The position numbers and the translations under genes are program-made. A DNA stretch of 64,000 nt from Mogibacterium neglectum (lineage in GTDB: Bacteria > Bacillota > Clostridia > Peptostreptococcales > Anaerovoracaceae), in the NCBI RefSeq assembly GCF_030644205.1, contig NZ_CP128647.1, positions 930,001 through 994,000 of the forward strand. Direction: 5' to 3'. The notes under the pieces were generated by a model. That model worked only from the letters and a program-made list of their open reading frames with translations, had not been told where the DNA came from and searched no databases. Each line of letters opens with the position of its first letter. Within the stretch, counting starts at the first letter, position 1. Shown in pieces: positions 25,371 to 35,267 of this stretch.

Positions 25371-27092
25371 TTACAACCTTGTTCCACTGTTATTTGAGCT
25401 GTCAGAAGAGCTTCCTGATGAAGGTGCTCCCTTACTTACCTCAATATCAATGGTTTCACCCTTTTCGAGTGATGTATTAGCAGCATACTGCTGCCACATT
25501 ACGTAGCCATTACCATAAACATTACTTTCATCGTAAGAAATATTTCCTACTTTAAATCCAGCATTTGTGATAGCTGATTTTGCTTCCTCAAGTGACTTTC
25601 CGGTTACAGAAGGTACAGTTCCCTTTTCTTTTCCTTTTCCATCACTGATTGTAATGTTAATTTTTGTGCCCTTATCAGCATTTGTTCCAGCTGCAGGATC
25701 TTGAGTTAGAATTGTTCCCTCTGGCTTGTTTGAAGTTTCGGACTTAACTATTCCAAGTTTGTAGCCTGCCTTTTTTAGTTTCTTTTCAACTTTCTTATAG
25801 TCCTGTCCAACGACGTTAGGTACGGTCCCTTCCTTGGATCCCTTGCTTATGTGAAGTGTTATCGTTGAACCTTTCTTAGCCTCTTCTCCGCCAGAAGGAT
25901 TCTGTTCTACAACATGTCCTTCAGAAATTTCTGATGAATATACACTCTTTCCCTTTTTAATCTTAAATCCACTTTTTTCAGCCGTTTTTTTCGCTTCCTT
26001 ATACGTCATATCTGACATATCAGGAACCTTAGCCTTACTCGAGAAAACACCTGTTGCAAATGCAACACCCAAAACAAGAAATAGTACAAGAGCTCCTGCA
26101 ATTCCAAATTTGATAAGTTTTTTCTTGCGGCTAGAAGAATTAGATTTTTTCTTTTTCTTCTTCTTTTTTGAATTCTCAGAAACTATATCGTCGTTATCAT
26201 CGTCCTCATTATCAGATCGCTTACGCGCAACCTCGTTAGATGCTTCTGCAAAAATCGAATTTCCAACAACTTTAGTTACAAACTCAATGTTGTCAAGCTC
26301 CTCAATAAGTTCATCTGCACTGTTGAATCTATTAGTCTGAAACTTATTAGTAGCTTTTAAAACAGCTCTCTCAAGTGCAGGTGGAATACCGTCTACATAC
26401 TCGTGTGGTGGTACAATTTCTTCATTTATATGTTTAAGTGCAATAGAAACAGGATTATCTCCGTCAAAAGGAACTCTTCCTGTAAGCATCTCGTACATTA
26501 CTATACCTAATGAGTATATATCAGATCTCTCATCCACATAGTTACCTCTAGCCTGCTCTGGCGAGAAGTAGTGGACGGAGCCTATTACCTTACTATTAGT
26601 TGAAAGCGTTGCATCATTAACAGCCTTCGCAATACCAAAGTCAGCAAGTTTTGCAACTCCATCAGACGTAACCATGATATTATGCGGTTTTACGTCTCTA
26701 TGAATAATTTTATTTTTGTGTGCTATTCTTAACGCAGATGCAACTTGCTTAGTTAAATCGATAACAGTTCGATAATCTAGCGGCGCATCTTCGGCTATAA
26801 TCGTACTTAAATTACGACCTTCAACTAACTCCATTACTATGTAGTTTATATTTCCTTCTTTACCTACATCGTAAACACTCACGATATTAGGATGAGAAAG
26901 TCCAGCCGCAGCTTGTGATTCTCTTTTAAAATTCTCAACAAATGAAGCGTCTTTTGTGAACTCTGGTCTGAGAATCTTGATAGCTATGAATCTATTTAAC
27001 AGTCTGTCCTTACCCTTGTAAACGACTGCCATGCCGCCATCACCGATTTTCTCAAGGAGCTCGTAACGGCCAGATAGAAGTCTACTGCTCAT
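25371..27092 (-). CDS. prkC: Serine/threonine protein kinase with three PASTA domains
   Basis: Transmembrane Hanks-type kinase, 573 residues. The kinase domain (about 7-270) has GDGGMAVVYKG, catalytic Lys39 in IAIKIL, IIHRDVKPHN and LADFGIA. A juxtamembrane acidic tract (DNEDDDNDD) runs into a lysine tract, followed by one TM helix (about 327-350). Outside are three PASTA repeats (about 356-562), which bind muropeptides or lipid II in known homologues, and a Ser-rich tail. It links cell-wall state to translation and division, opposed by PrpC. GGAGG 6 bases upstream supports the ATG at 27092, which overlaps the prpC end by 11 bases. Confidence 0.96.
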   Translation of the reverse strand: MSSRLLSGRYELLEKIGDGGMAVVYKGKDRLLNRFIAIKILRPEFTKDASFVENFKRESQAAAGLSHPNIVSVYDVGKEGNINYIVMELVEGRNLSTIIAEDAPLDYRTVIDLTKQVASALRIAHKNKIIHRDVKPHNIMVTSDGVAKLADFGIAKAVNDATLSTNSKVIGSVHYFSPEQARGNYVDERSDIYSLGIVMYEMLTGRVPFDGDNPVSIALKHINEEIVPPHEYVDGIPPALERAVLKATNKFQTNRFNSADELIEELDNIEFVTKVVGNSIFAEASNEVARKRSDNEDDDNDDIVSENSKKKKKKKKSNSSSRKKKLIKFGIAGALVLFLVLGVAFATGVFSSKAKVPDMSDMTYKEAKKTAEKSGFKIKKGKSVYSSEISEGHVVEQNPSGGEEAKKGSTITLHISKGSKEGTVPNVVGQDYKKVEKKLKKAGYKLGIVKSETSNKPEGTILTQDPAAGTNADKGTKINITISDGKGKEKGTVPSVTGKSLEEAKSAITNAGFKVGNISYDESNVYGNGYVMWQQYAANTSLEKGETIDIEVSKGAPSSGSSSDSSNNSGTRL

Positions 27093-27828
27093 TTGATTCC
27101 TCCAACATATCAATACAAATTACTGAAACGTTATCGTTTCCACCGTTTAGGTTTGCTTTTTCAACCATACGTTCAGCACAATCTTGCATATCAGAACTTT
27201 CATTAAAAATTTCAAGAATTTCATCATCTGATACTTCCTCATAAAGCCCATCACTGCATATTAGAACTCTATCGCTAGGCTCCATGTATATGTTGAAACA
27301 GTCTGGATTATTATATGCATTTCCACCAATAGCTCTGGTTATTACATTCTTTTTATAATGATGATCAGCCTCACTTCTAGTGATAGCACCCATCTTAACT
27401 AAATCATTTACATAGGTATGGTCATCAGTAATCTGATGTACTTCATCTTTATGAATAAAGTACACCCTGCTATCTCCGACGTTACCGACATAGAGAATCT
27501 TGTGATCAACGTACGCGAATACAAGCGTGGTTGCCATACCCACGTATTCTGGTTTAGTATTGGAAAGCTGTAGAATGCTTTCGTTTACGAAGTTAACAGC
27601 ATTTTCGAAGTATAGAAAAATTGCTTCACTTCCCTCTACAAGTTCTATTGGGTTGTTATACACGTAATCAGCTAAGAAATCTACTGCCGCAGTGCTTGCT
27701 ATCTCCCCTGACTTATTTCCACCAACACCGTCTGCCAGCATGAAAAATCTGCTATCCTTTAATACTTTTACAGCATCTTCATTCTTAGGGCGCTTCATGC
27801 CCTTATCAGTTAAATATCCTACTCTCAT
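27082..27828 (-). CDS. prpC: PP2C-type serine/threonine phosphatase
   Basis: Cognate phosphatase of the PASTA kinase, 248 residues. Metal-binding motifs are DKGMKRPKNEDA, FMLADGVGGNKSGEIAS (DGxGG), VGNVGDSRVYF, ICSDGLYEEVSDDEI and GGNDNVSVICID. It removes phosphate from kinase targets and the kinase itself, with Mn2+/Mg2+. It overlaps prkC, so the pair is made in step. A long spacer (about 10 bases) between AGGTGG and the ATG may reduce its translation. Confidence 0.96.
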   Translation of the reverse strand: MRVGYLTDKGMKRPKNEDAVKVLKDSRFFMLADGVGGNKSGEIASTAAVDFLADYVYNNPIELVEGSEAIFLYFENAVNFVNESILQLSNTKPEYVGMATTLVFAYVDHKILYVGNVGDSRVYFIHKDEVHQITDDHTYVNDLVKMGAITRSEADHHYKKNVITRAIGGNAYNNPDCFNIYMEPSDRVLICSDGLYEEVSDDEILEIFNESSDMQDCAERMVEKANLNGGNDNVSVICIDMLEESNEQ

Positions 27829-27851
27829 TAAAGTCTTACCACCTGAGTAAA

Positions 27852-29135
27852 TTATAAATTACTACATTTTTTTATTTTACAATAGTAAAATCCTACTTGT
27901 TTATTATACGGTAAAATTGAATTGTATTCAACAATACTTGAATTTTCAAAGGAGTCACAGAGCCTAGAAACTATATGTTCATTTTCTCGCTTGTTTATTG
28001 TACAAGTGGAATATAATAGTTCCCCTCCAGTTTTTAAATAATAAAAAGCATTTTTCAAAATGCTGTACTGAATTTCATATAAACTCGGAAGCTCATTAAG
28101 ATCAACATGCAGTTTAAGCTCAGGTTTTCCTGCTATAATTCCGAGCCCTGAGCACGGAACATCGGCAAGCACCTTATCAAACCGTTCACATAAACTCTCA
28201 TTATACAGAGTTGCATCCATTACCTTTGTCTTAATGGACGAAAGACCGAGTCGCTTTGAAAGTTCTTTAATAAGCCTCACACGATGATCATGAATATCGC
28301 AGGCCAAAATAAATCCCGTATCATTCATCATTTCAGCCATGGCGGTGCTCTTTCCACCAGGAGCGGCACACATATCGAGTACATTATCACCAGGTTTTGG
28401 ATTAAGTACTTCCACACTTCTGAGCGAAGAAGTACTCTGAACAGTAAACATACCGCTTTTAAACTCTGGAATATTAACTACTGAACCATTTTCTATGATA
28501 ATTCCATTACGAGCAAGGGGATTATCCCTAACCGTTATTCCTCTATCAACTAGATATTTTTTTAAATCATCGCGATTGCTAGTAAATGAGTTCACTCTTA
28601 TATTAAGTTCAGGTATATCATATAACCCCTTGATAATTCCCTCAATTGCCTCTTTGCCATATTGTTTAAAAATAAATCTGACAAGATGATATGGGAAGGA
28701 ATATCTGTATGATAATAACCTTAGCTCATCATCGGTGTCAGGAACTAATATAATTGAACCTTCCCTTTCAAAAGCTCTAAGCATACCGTTGATAAACCCT
28801 TTTATTGTTGGCGAAATTTTTTCAGCAAGAGAAACAGCTTCATTAACCGCAGCATATGCAGGAACTGAATCCATTTTTGCCATTGCGTACATACCCATGC
28901 GTAAAATAATTAAGTGTTTTTTCTTAATTCCCTTAATACCATTCTTTGCCAATCTATCAATATTGTAATCTAAAAGAATTGTATCGCGTATTACACCCTT
29001 AGACATAACACGAACGAAGCCCTGCGAGGATACTTTGTATTCCTTAAGTGCTTCGTTAATCGCAAGATTTGAGTATGAATTATCGCAATATACATTACGA
29101 AGTGCAACGTATACAGCATACCAGTCACTATTCAT
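27852..29135 (-). CDS. rsmB: 16S rRNA (cytosine(967)-C(5))-methyltransferase
   Basis: A 427-residue RsmB/Sun-type RNA methyltransferase. The NusB-like N-terminal domain spans about residues 1-135 (VYVALRNVYCDNSYSNLAINEAL; AVNEAVSLAEKI). The Rossmann core has DMCAAPGGKSTAMAEMM, ACDIHDHRVRLI, DVPCSGLGIIAGKPE (PC motif) and the catalytic-cysteine segment LYSTCTINKRENE. It starts with a 1-base overlap of the yugP stop (TGATG). The fmt-yugP-rsmB order is shared with Bacillus and Clostridia. Confidence 0.95.
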   Translation of the reverse strand: MNSDWYAVYVALRNVYCDNSYSNLAINEALKEYKVSSQGFVRVMSKGVIRDTILLDYNIDRLAKNGIKGIKKKHLIILRMGMYAMAKMDSVPAYAAVNEAVSLAEKISPTIKGFINGMLRAFEREGSIILVPDTDDELRLLSYRYSFPYHLVRFIFKQYGKEAIEGIIKGLYDIPELNIRVNSFTSNRDDLKKYLVDRGITVRDNPLARNGIIIENGSVVNIPEFKSGMFTVQSTSSLRSVEVLNPKPGDNVLDMCAAPGGKSTAMAEMMNDTGFILACDIHDHRVRLIKELSKRLGLSSIKTKVMDATLYNESLCERFDKVLADVPCSGLGIIAGKPELKLHVDLNELPSLYEIQYSILKNAFYYLKTGGELLYSTCTINKRENEHIVSRLCDSFENSSIVEYNSILPYNKQVGFYYCKIKKCSNL

Positions 29136-29836
29136 CAGTCTCTATTTCCCCTTATAAGAAGAACCCTGATTAGTGCTGCCGCTGCAGTCGCTAATGCAGC
29201 AACATATGTCATTGCCGCAGCACTTAGAACTCTCCTGCTTCCAGCATAATCCGAATCATCAACTAGATTTAATGCTTTCATCTGCTGTAGCGCTCTACTA
29301 CTTGCATTTAATTCAACAGGAAGTGTAACAAGATGGAATAGAACAACAGCTACAAAACAAAAGATTCCTATATTGAAGAACATAGTTCCATACTGCGTTG
29401 TAGATGACAGGATAATTCCTAATAAAATTAAAGGCCATGATGCATTTTGAGCGAAGTTAGTTACAGGTACAAGAGCGTTCCTCATCTTTACTGGAGCATA
29501 ATTAGTAGCATGTTGTATTGCATGACCAACTTCATGGCAAGCTATACAAACGGATGCAACGGAATCTTGATTATATATTTCTGAACTAAGATTAACTGTA
29601 TTAGTTCTTGGATCATAATAATTAGTAAGCGCATCTCCATTTAAAACATTGATTGAAACCTGCTGAAGTCCGTTAGCATCAAGCATACTACGAGCAGCCT
29701 CAAAGCCCGAAATTCTTTTACTATTTTCAATATCAATATACGTTGAAAAGGCACGTTTTATACGAGCCTGTACAATCATCGTAAAAATCATTGCTGGAAT
29801 TAACACAATCATAGACGAATAATATCCACCAAACAT
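29135..29836 (-). CDS. yugP: YugP-type membrane zinc metallopeptidase
   Basis: A 233-residue membrane protein. The N-terminal TM is GGYYSSMIVLIPAMIFTMIVQ. The zinc motif is CIACHEVGHAIQHATNY (HExxH) near residue 130, followed by two or three TM segments, including a C-terminal helical pair rich in alanine. SSEIYNQDSVASV and NASSRALQQMKALNLVDDSDY are typical of the YugP/DUF family. The function of the family is unknown. Its steady place beside rsmB, prpC and prkC suggests a cell-envelope quality-control role (inference). Confidence 0.88.
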   Translation of the reverse strand: MFGGYYSSMIVLIPAMIFTMIVQARIKRAFSTYIDIENSKRISGFEAARSMLDANGLQQVSINVLNGDALTNYYDPRTNTVNLSSEIYNQDSVASVCIACHEVGHAIQHATNYAPVKMRNALVPVTNFAQNASWPLILLGIILSSTTQYGTMFFNIGIFCFVAVVLFHLVTLPVELNASSRALQQMKALNLVDDSDYAGSRRVLSAAAMTYVAALATAAAALIRVLLIRGNRD

Positions 29837-29861
29837 ATCTCAATACCTCCAATATAATTAC

Positions 29862-30791
29862 CTATTTAAGACGCATCCCAACCTCTAATTTGTTTCCTCT
29901 AATGAAGTCTGAAACGCTCATCCTCTTCTTCCCCTGTAATTGAACTTCTCTGATTTCAAGGGTTCCATTAGCACACTTTACAGTAAATTTATCTTTTTCG
30001 ACACTAGTAATCGTCCCCACTTCAGCACATTCATCAACATCATCAATTGGCAAAACGTCAAAAATCTTCAGAACTTTGTCACCAATATTGGTAAATGTAC
30101 CTGGCCAAATTTTAAAAGCACGTACTTTATTATCGATTTCAGTAGCTGACGAATTGAAATCAGTATATCCATCTTCTTTGCGAATCATGTGAGCGTATGA
30201 TGAAGCTGAGTCATCTTGTTTTGTGTAAGTTGCTTGACCGCTAGCTATCAGATCGATAGTTTTTACAACCAATTTAGCTCCAGTCTCAGCAAGCTCCTCA
30301 GATAGAGCAATTATATCTTTCCTACCTACCTCTACCTCAGCTACACTAATGATATCACCTGTATCAAGCCCACGTCCCATCTGCATAATAGTAACACCAG
30401 TCTCTTTTTTCCCATCTAGGATGGCATATTGCATTGGCGCGGCACCTCTGTACTCAGGGAGAATAGAACCATGGATATTAATACAGCCGTGAGCAGGTAT
30501 ATCTAATACAGCCTGCGGAAGTATCTGTCCAAAAGCTGCAACTACAATCATATCCGGTCTTAATGCTTTAAGCGTCTCAATAAATTCTGGTTCGTCTTTG
30601 ATATTATTAGGCTGTGAAACCTTAATTCCATGCTGAGTCGCACATTCCTTGACGGGTGAAAAAACCACTTTTCCTCTATTTCCTCGTCTATCAGGCTGCG
30701 TTACAACCATTTCTACAACATGACCAGCATCTATTATGCTATTTAATGCAGGTACTGCAAAGTCAGGAGTTCCCATGTATATAATCCGCAT
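29862..30791 (-). CDS. fmt: Methionyl-tRNA formyltransferase
   Basis: Formylates initiator Met-tRNA from 10-formyl-THF; 309 residues. MRIIYMGTPDFAVPAL, SILPEYRGAAPMQYAIL (the SLLPxxRG-type catalytic loop), TGVTIMQMGRGLDTGDI and a C-terminal OB domain are visible. The ATG overlaps the def stop (TAAATG), giving the usual def-fmt pair that adds and removes the N-terminal formyl group. Confidence 0.97.
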   Translation of the reverse strand: MRIIYMGTPDFAVPALNSIIDAGHVVEMVVTQPDRRGNRGKVVFSPVKECATQHGIKVSQPNNIKDEPEFIETLKALRPDMIVVAAFGQILPQAVLDIPAHGCINIHGSILPEYRGAAPMQYAILDGKKETGVTIMQMGRGLDTGDIISVAEVEVGRKDIIALSEELAETGAKLVVKTIDLIASGQATYTKQDDSASSYAHMIRKEDGYTDFNSSATEIDNKVRAFKIWPGTFTNIGDKVLKIFDVLPIDDVDECAEVGTITSVEKDKFTVKCANGTLEIREVQLQGKKRMSVSDFIRGNKLEVGMRLK

Positions 30792-31313
30792 TTAATTCTC
30801 TTCCTCTGCATTCTCTGCTGCTCTTTCCGCCATCATTTCGTTGTATTCTTCTGTGGTGTATAGATCTTCCGCAATATCTGTATATACAATTCCATTTAAA
30901 TGGTCGTTCTCGTGCATTATACAGGTTGCTGCAAATCCAGAAAATTCGTATTCTTTAATTTCGCCATACAAATTCATAGCTTTAACCCTAACTCGTTCTG
31001 GTCTCTTAATCATTCCAATATAACCTGGTACACTTAAACAACCTTCCGCTGATTCCTGTTCACCATCTGTTTCTATTATTTCAGGATTAATCATCACATA
31101 TTCTTGATCAAAATTTTCAAGCTCTGGCCGGCAAACGAAAATCCTTTTCATAACACCTACCTGAGGCGCTGCAAGTCCAACACCATCTGCATCTCTCATA
31201 GTCTCGAGCATATCATTACATAAAACTTTAATCCTATCTGTAATCTTTGAAACAGGCTTACAATGCTTTGTGAGAATCTCATCACCTCTAATTACTATTT
31301 TCCTTAGCGCCAT
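30792..31313 (-). CDS. def: Peptide deformylase
   Basis: Removes N-formyl groups from new proteins; 173 residues. All three metal-site motifs are intact: GVGLAAPQVG, EGCLSVPGY and HENDHLNG (HExDH). The C-terminus ends in a Glu-rich tail. It lies 27 bases after priA and is translationally linked to fmt. Confidence 0.97.
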   Translation of the reverse strand: MALRKIVIRGDEILTKHCKPVSKITDRIKVLCNDMLETMRDADGVGLAAPQVGVMKRIFVCRPELENFDQEYVMINPEIIETDGEQESAEGCLSVPGYIGMIKRPERVRVKAMNLYGEIKEYEFSGFAATCIMHENDHLNGIVYTDIAEDLYTTEEYNEMMAERAAENAEEEN

Positions 31314-31340
31314 AATACTCCTTTCAATATATCAATCAAT

Positions 31341-33353
31341 CTAAATTATTCCATATGGATTTATATCCAATTCAATATGACAGGTACTTCTATGCCTAAT
31401 CATAAGTTCTCTGTAGTTCATATACGCACTCACGAATCCACCTCTAGTTCCTCTAGGTGCTTTAATCATAAAAAATACACGATTTCTATCAGCTCCACCT
31501 CTCTGAAGGTCAACCTTAGGCTGATAAATTGTTGTGTTTGTCGGTAAATTTTTCATTGATATAAGATAATTCCTAAAATCATTAGCATAATCTATTGTAG
31601 AACTATATTCTTCTTTTAAACCTTTTTTATCAACGAATGCCACAGAGATAATATCAGAAAAAGGAGGATAGTTCATGTTTTTTCTGTGAGATAGTTCTTG
31701 CTCATAAAACCCAAAATAATCTCCCTTAGCAGCTTTTTTTATTGTATCGTCTTCAGGTTGATATGTCTGAAGGATTACTTTACTCTTTCCACCTTCTCGA
31801 CCTGCTCGTCCAGATACCTGAGTTATAAGCTGAAATGTTCGTTCAGGAGAACGATAATCTGGTATATTGAGTGATGAATCCGCCAAAACTATCCCGACAA
31901 GCCCGACATTTTTAAAATCTAATCCTTTTGCCAGAATCTGTGTACCTACTAAAATGTTTGTCTTACCTGAATTAAATCGTCTAAGAGTCTTTTTTATCTC
32001 TGAACTATTTTTTGCTGTATCAAGGTCAAATCTCTCAACCTTAGCAGTTGGTACGAGATCCTCTATTGTTTCTTCTAATCGCTCCGTTCCTGTTCCTATA
32101 AACGACAGGTTATCATTTCCACATTTAGGACATGTCTCGGGAACCTTGAACTTACGTCCACAGTAGTGACATATCGCAGCATCATCCTTTTTGTGATAAG
32201 TAAGCGTTATATCACAGTCTGGGCACATCATTATATAACCGCACTCAGGGCATAATACCTGAGTAGAAAATCCTCTCCTATTAAGAAACAGTATTACTTG
32301 ATCTCCGTTATTTACAGTTTGTTCTATCGATGATAGTAGCTTTGTACTTATAATACCTGAGTTTCCTGATCTTAGTTCATCTCTCATATCCACTATCTGA
32401 ACTTCAGGCATAATGCTCTTACCAATCCTATTTTTCATCTCGATAAGCTGATAAATTCCCTCCATAGCACGATTATACGAAACTATGCTAGGGGTTGCGC
32501 TACCTAAGACCAAAGTAGCATTATGATACTGCGCTCTTTTAAAAGCAACATCGACTGTTTCATATTTTGGATTATGATCTGATTTGTAAGTAGATTCATG
32601 TTCTTCATCAATAATAATTACACCGATATCTGATGCTGGCACAAAAACTGCGGTTCTAGCCCCTATAACTATCTTTGCTTCGCCAGATTTTATCCGTATC
32701 CATTCAGCAAGTCGTTCGCTGGTCTTAAGTTTACTATGCATTATGGCAACTTGACCTTTACCAAAACGTTTAGAAAAACGTTCTGAAATCTGCGATGAAA
32801 GCGCTATTTCTGGAACTAGTATGATTGCCGTTTTACCTCTCTCTAAGGCACTTTTCACAGCTCTCATATAAACTTCAGTCTTGCCCGAATTTGTAACTCC
32901 ATGTATTAGAAATGATTTACCGAGTGCATTATATATTGAATCACTTATCTGTGTAACCGCATAATTCTGTTCATCAGATAACATAGGTTCAGTTTCGAGC
33001 TTTGTTTCACTATATTCCCTACTCTGCTTAGGAATACGCTTACCTGTAACATCAAACATTTTAATAGCATCGATATACTTAACACCATATCTAGATTTCA
33101 TCCAGATAGCGGTATCAATTATCTCAGGTGTAAGAGATCTATCTTTTTCAATACCAGTAATACCCTTGATCTTATCTAACTCAACGCTTGGTACGGTATC
33201 AATTGATACCACATATCCATCTACATCTTTTGATTTTCTTGCGAGAGGTATAGTAACTTTATCTCCAACATTAATATCATCAGGTGCTGAATAAGTAAAA
33301 AAAGAATCCATATATTCACTTTTATTATCAATTACCACATCGACGTATTTCAT
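31341..33353 (-). CDS. priA: Primosomal replication-restart helicase PriA
   Basis: 3'-5' superfamily 2 helicase that reloads the replisome at stalled forks. It has an N-terminal 3'-end-binding domain (about 1-100), Walker A GVTNSGKTEVYMRAV, Walker B IIIDEEHESTYK, GSATPS, and an eight-cysteine zinc region (CPECG, CPDCD, CHYCG, CPKCG). GTQILAKGLDF and QVSGRAGR complete the helicase motifs. At 670 residues it is shorter than the usual 720-800, with the deficit between the N-terminal domain and the helicase core, where the winged-helix region is reduced. All motor motifs look intact. A priA-def-fmt start to this operon is standard. Confidence 0.95.
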   Translation of the reverse strand: MKYVDVVIDNKSEYMDSFFTYSAPDDINVGDKVTIPLARKSKDVDGYVVSIDTVPSVELDKIKGITGIEKDRSLTPEIIDTAIWMKSRYGVKYIDAIKMFDVTGKRIPKQSREYSETKLETEPMLSDEQNYAVTQISDSIYNALGKSFLIHGVTNSGKTEVYMRAVKSALERGKTAIILVPEIALSSQISERFSKRFGKGQVAIMHSKLKTSERLAEWIRIKSGEAKIVIGARTAVFVPASDIGVIIIDEEHESTYKSDHNPKYETVDVAFKRAQYHNATLVLGSATPSIVSYNRAMEGIYQLIEMKNRIGKSIMPEVQIVDMRDELRSGNSGIISTKLLSSIEQTVNNGDQVILFLNRRGFSTQVLCPECGYIMMCPDCDITLTYHKKDDAAICHYCGRKFKVPETCPKCGNDNLSFIGTGTERLEETIEDLVPTAKVERFDLDTAKNSSEIKKTLRRFNSGKTNILVGTQILAKGLDFKNVGLVGIVLADSSLNIPDYRSPERTFQLITQVSGRAGREGGKSKVILQTYQPEDDTIKKAAKGDYFGFYEQELSHRKNMNYPPFSDIISVAFVDKKGLKEEYSSTIDYANDFRNYLISMKNLPTNTTIYQPKVDLQRGGADRNRVFFMIKAPRGTRGGFVSAYMNYRELMIRHRSTCHIELDINPYGII

Positions 33354-33412
33354 GAATATGAATCCTTTCTTTATATTATTAAAAATTCTAGTACATTAAG
33401 TTTAAGTTAGGC

Positions 33413-34423
33413 CTATAGTAAAAATATGTTGTCCTCCGCACAAGCTTTTATCATATTATCTGACCATACTGAAGCCTGAACTTCTCCTATATGAGCCTTT
33501 TGAAGGAAGAACATACAGATTCTACTCTGACCGATTCCACCGCCTATGGATAGAGGAACCTCATTATTAAGAACACTCTGATGAAATGACTGACTAAGCC
33601 TATCTTCTTTGCCATCAATTTTGCACTGACGCTCCATTGCTTCCTTATCAACACGAATTCCCATTGACGAAAGCTCTAAAGCATCACCAAGGACATCATT
33701 CCAAACTATAATATCTCCGTTTAACTCCCAGTCATCGTAATCAGGAGCTCTTCCGTCATGCTTCTTACCGGATGCTAGAACACCTCCGATTTTCTTTATA
33801 AATACTGCACCAAACTCCTTAGCTGCAAGCTTTTCTCGCTCTTTTGGTGTGTTTTCCGGATACCTATCCTCAAGCTCCTGTGTGGTTATAAATGTTATTT
33901 CATTTGGTAACTCAATCTGAATATCTCTATATAGACGATTTACGTAATCTCCGAGATTCTTCATTGCATTATAAATAGTGGTAACTGTCTCTTCTAAAAA
34001 TTCATCAGTGCGCTGATCTTTAGTTATTACTTTCTCCCAATCCCATTGATCGACGTAGATTGAATGAATGTTATCAAGCTCTTCATCTCTTCTAATTGCG
34101 TTCATATCCGTATATATACCATGTCCAGGTTCCACTTCATACTTAGCGAGCGCCATTCTTTTCCACTTAGCAAGAGATTGAACAACTTCAACCTGCTTTT
34201 CATCAATATCCTTTATTGTAAAATTTACCCTGCGTTCATATCCATTCAGATTGTCATTAAGACCAGTCTCTGGAAATACAAACAGTGGTGCTGAAACTCT
34301 TCGAAGCTGTAGACCATATGCAAGCTCCTGCTGGAAATAATCCTTAATCTTCTTAATTGCTCTCTGCGTCTCAACGTGATCAATAATTGGTTTGTAATTT
34401 TTCGGTAGTACTAATTTCCCCAT
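33413..34423 (-). CDS. asnA: Aspartate-ammonia ligase (AsnA)
   Basis: Makes asparagine from aspartate and free ammonia with ATP; 336 residues, close to the usual 330. It opens KNYKPIIDHVETQRAIKKIKDYFQQELAYGL. GLNDNLNGYERRVNF, SIYVDQWDWEKVI, GRAPDYDDWELNGDIIVWN and LPLSIGGGIGQSR-like SIGGGIGQSRICMFFLQKAHIGEVQ are family hallmarks of the class II aaRS-like fold. No T-box leader is visible: only 50 bases separate it from queH. It probably belongs to the same run as priA. Confidence 0.96.
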   Translation of the reverse strand: MGKLVLPKNYKPIIDHVETQRAIKKIKDYFQQELAYGLQLRRVSAPLFVFPETGLNDNLNGYERRVNFTIKDIDEKQVEVVQSLAKWKRMALAKYEVEPGHGIYTDMNAIRRDEELDNIHSIYVDQWDWEKVITKDQRTDEFLEETVTTIYNAMKNLGDYVNRLYRDIQIELPNEITFITTQELEDRYPENTPKEREKLAAKEFGAVFIKKIGGVLASGKKHDGRAPDYDDWELNGDIIVWNDVLGDALELSSMGIRVDKEAMERQCKIDGKEDRLSQSFHQSVLNNEVPLSIGGGIGQSRICMFFLQKAHIGEVQASVWSDNMIKACAEDNIFLL

Positions 34424-34473
34424 ATCCTAAAGCCTTTCTATATAAATTTATTTGTTTATAATCTAAAATAAAG

Positions 34474-35139
34474 TTATCTGTTTTCCATCATAGCTCGTGC
34501 ATACTCACAACCACAAAATCGCTGTCTATATAAACCATATTTCTTAGATAGCTCTACACTTCTACCAAATCCATTCTTCTTCTTAAAATCCATATCTAAA
34601 AACTTGACATTATTTGCTGTTCCTATACTCTCGCCAATTCTTAGTATAGAAGCATAGTCTTTATGAGGGCTTACGGCCATTGCAGTAGCAAAATAATCCA
34701 TACATAACGTACTTGCAATACGGCCTGTCTCTTCTAGCCTTATTTCAAAGCAAACATCACACCTCTTCCCCCCTTCAGGCTCATTACATAACGACTGTGC
34801 GACTTTTATAAAATCTTCGACTTTATATTCACCTTCAATGTAATTAACATGAGTTCTATCTTTGAATTCATCATTAAAAGTGTCGATGAACTTAATTAGA
34901 TTATCCCTACGTAAAAGATACTCTTCCTGATCTGTAATGTTTGGATTATAATAAAAAACAGTAACATCATAGTCAAAAGCTAGCCTTTCGACACAAGAAG
35001 TTGAGCAAGGTCCACAGCATGCATGCAGAAGAATTCTTGGCTTTCTCCCGCTTAAATCAGTAGGTATGTACACGGGCAAAACCTTATTTTGAAATTCATT
35101 TGTACGAAAGCCCATATAGGCGTCGCATTTTTCTTTCAT
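34474..35139 (-). CDS. queH: Epoxyqueuosine reductase QueH
   Basis: Non-cobalamin iron-sulfur enzyme for the last step of queuosine synthesis in tRNA; 221 residues. The cysteine pattern is LHACCGPCSTSC near residue 40, GGKRCDVCFEIRLEET in the middle and FCGCEYA near the C-terminus, matching QueH (formerly DUF208). Queuosine modifies GUN-anticodon tRNAs; the tRNA-Tyr(GTA) and tRNA-Asp(GTC) in this window are expected substrates. AGAGG precedes the ATG. It is divergent from the radical SAM gene across a 128-base AT-rich gap. Confidence 0.93.
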   Translation of the reverse strand: MKEKCDAYMGFRTNEFQNKVLPVYIPTDLSGRKPRILLHACCGPCSTSCVERLAFDYDVTVFYYNPNITDQEEYLLRRDNLIKFIDTFNDEFKDRTHVNYIEGEYKVEDFIKVAQSLCNEPEGGKRCDVCFEIRLEETGRIASTLCMDYFATAMAVSPHKDYASILRIGESIGTANNVKFLDMDFKKKNGFGRSVELSKKYGLYRQRFCGCEYARAMMENR

Positions 35140-35267
35140 TAGATGTACCTCTGAATTTTAAAATTATCTATTTATTATACAAAATATTGTTGTATTTTTC
35201 TATAGCAACTATAACAATATCAATATTTAGGCGTTATTTTACCAATATATTTTAAAGAGGTTTTCAT

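Noticed and set aside
26130-26200. A-rich lysine/aspartate tracts in prkC as a possible frameshift site
   Set aside because: The reading frame continues into a normal membrane helix and three PASTA domains; such tracts are common before the membrane helix.
34424-34473. T-box leader before asnA
   Set aside because: Only 50 bases, no T-box sequence or specifier stem.
35184-35220. Inverted repeat ATATTGTT...AACAATAT between queH and the radical SAM gene
   Set aside because: 8-bp arms in very AT-rich sequence are expected by chance; no promoter boxes align convincingly.
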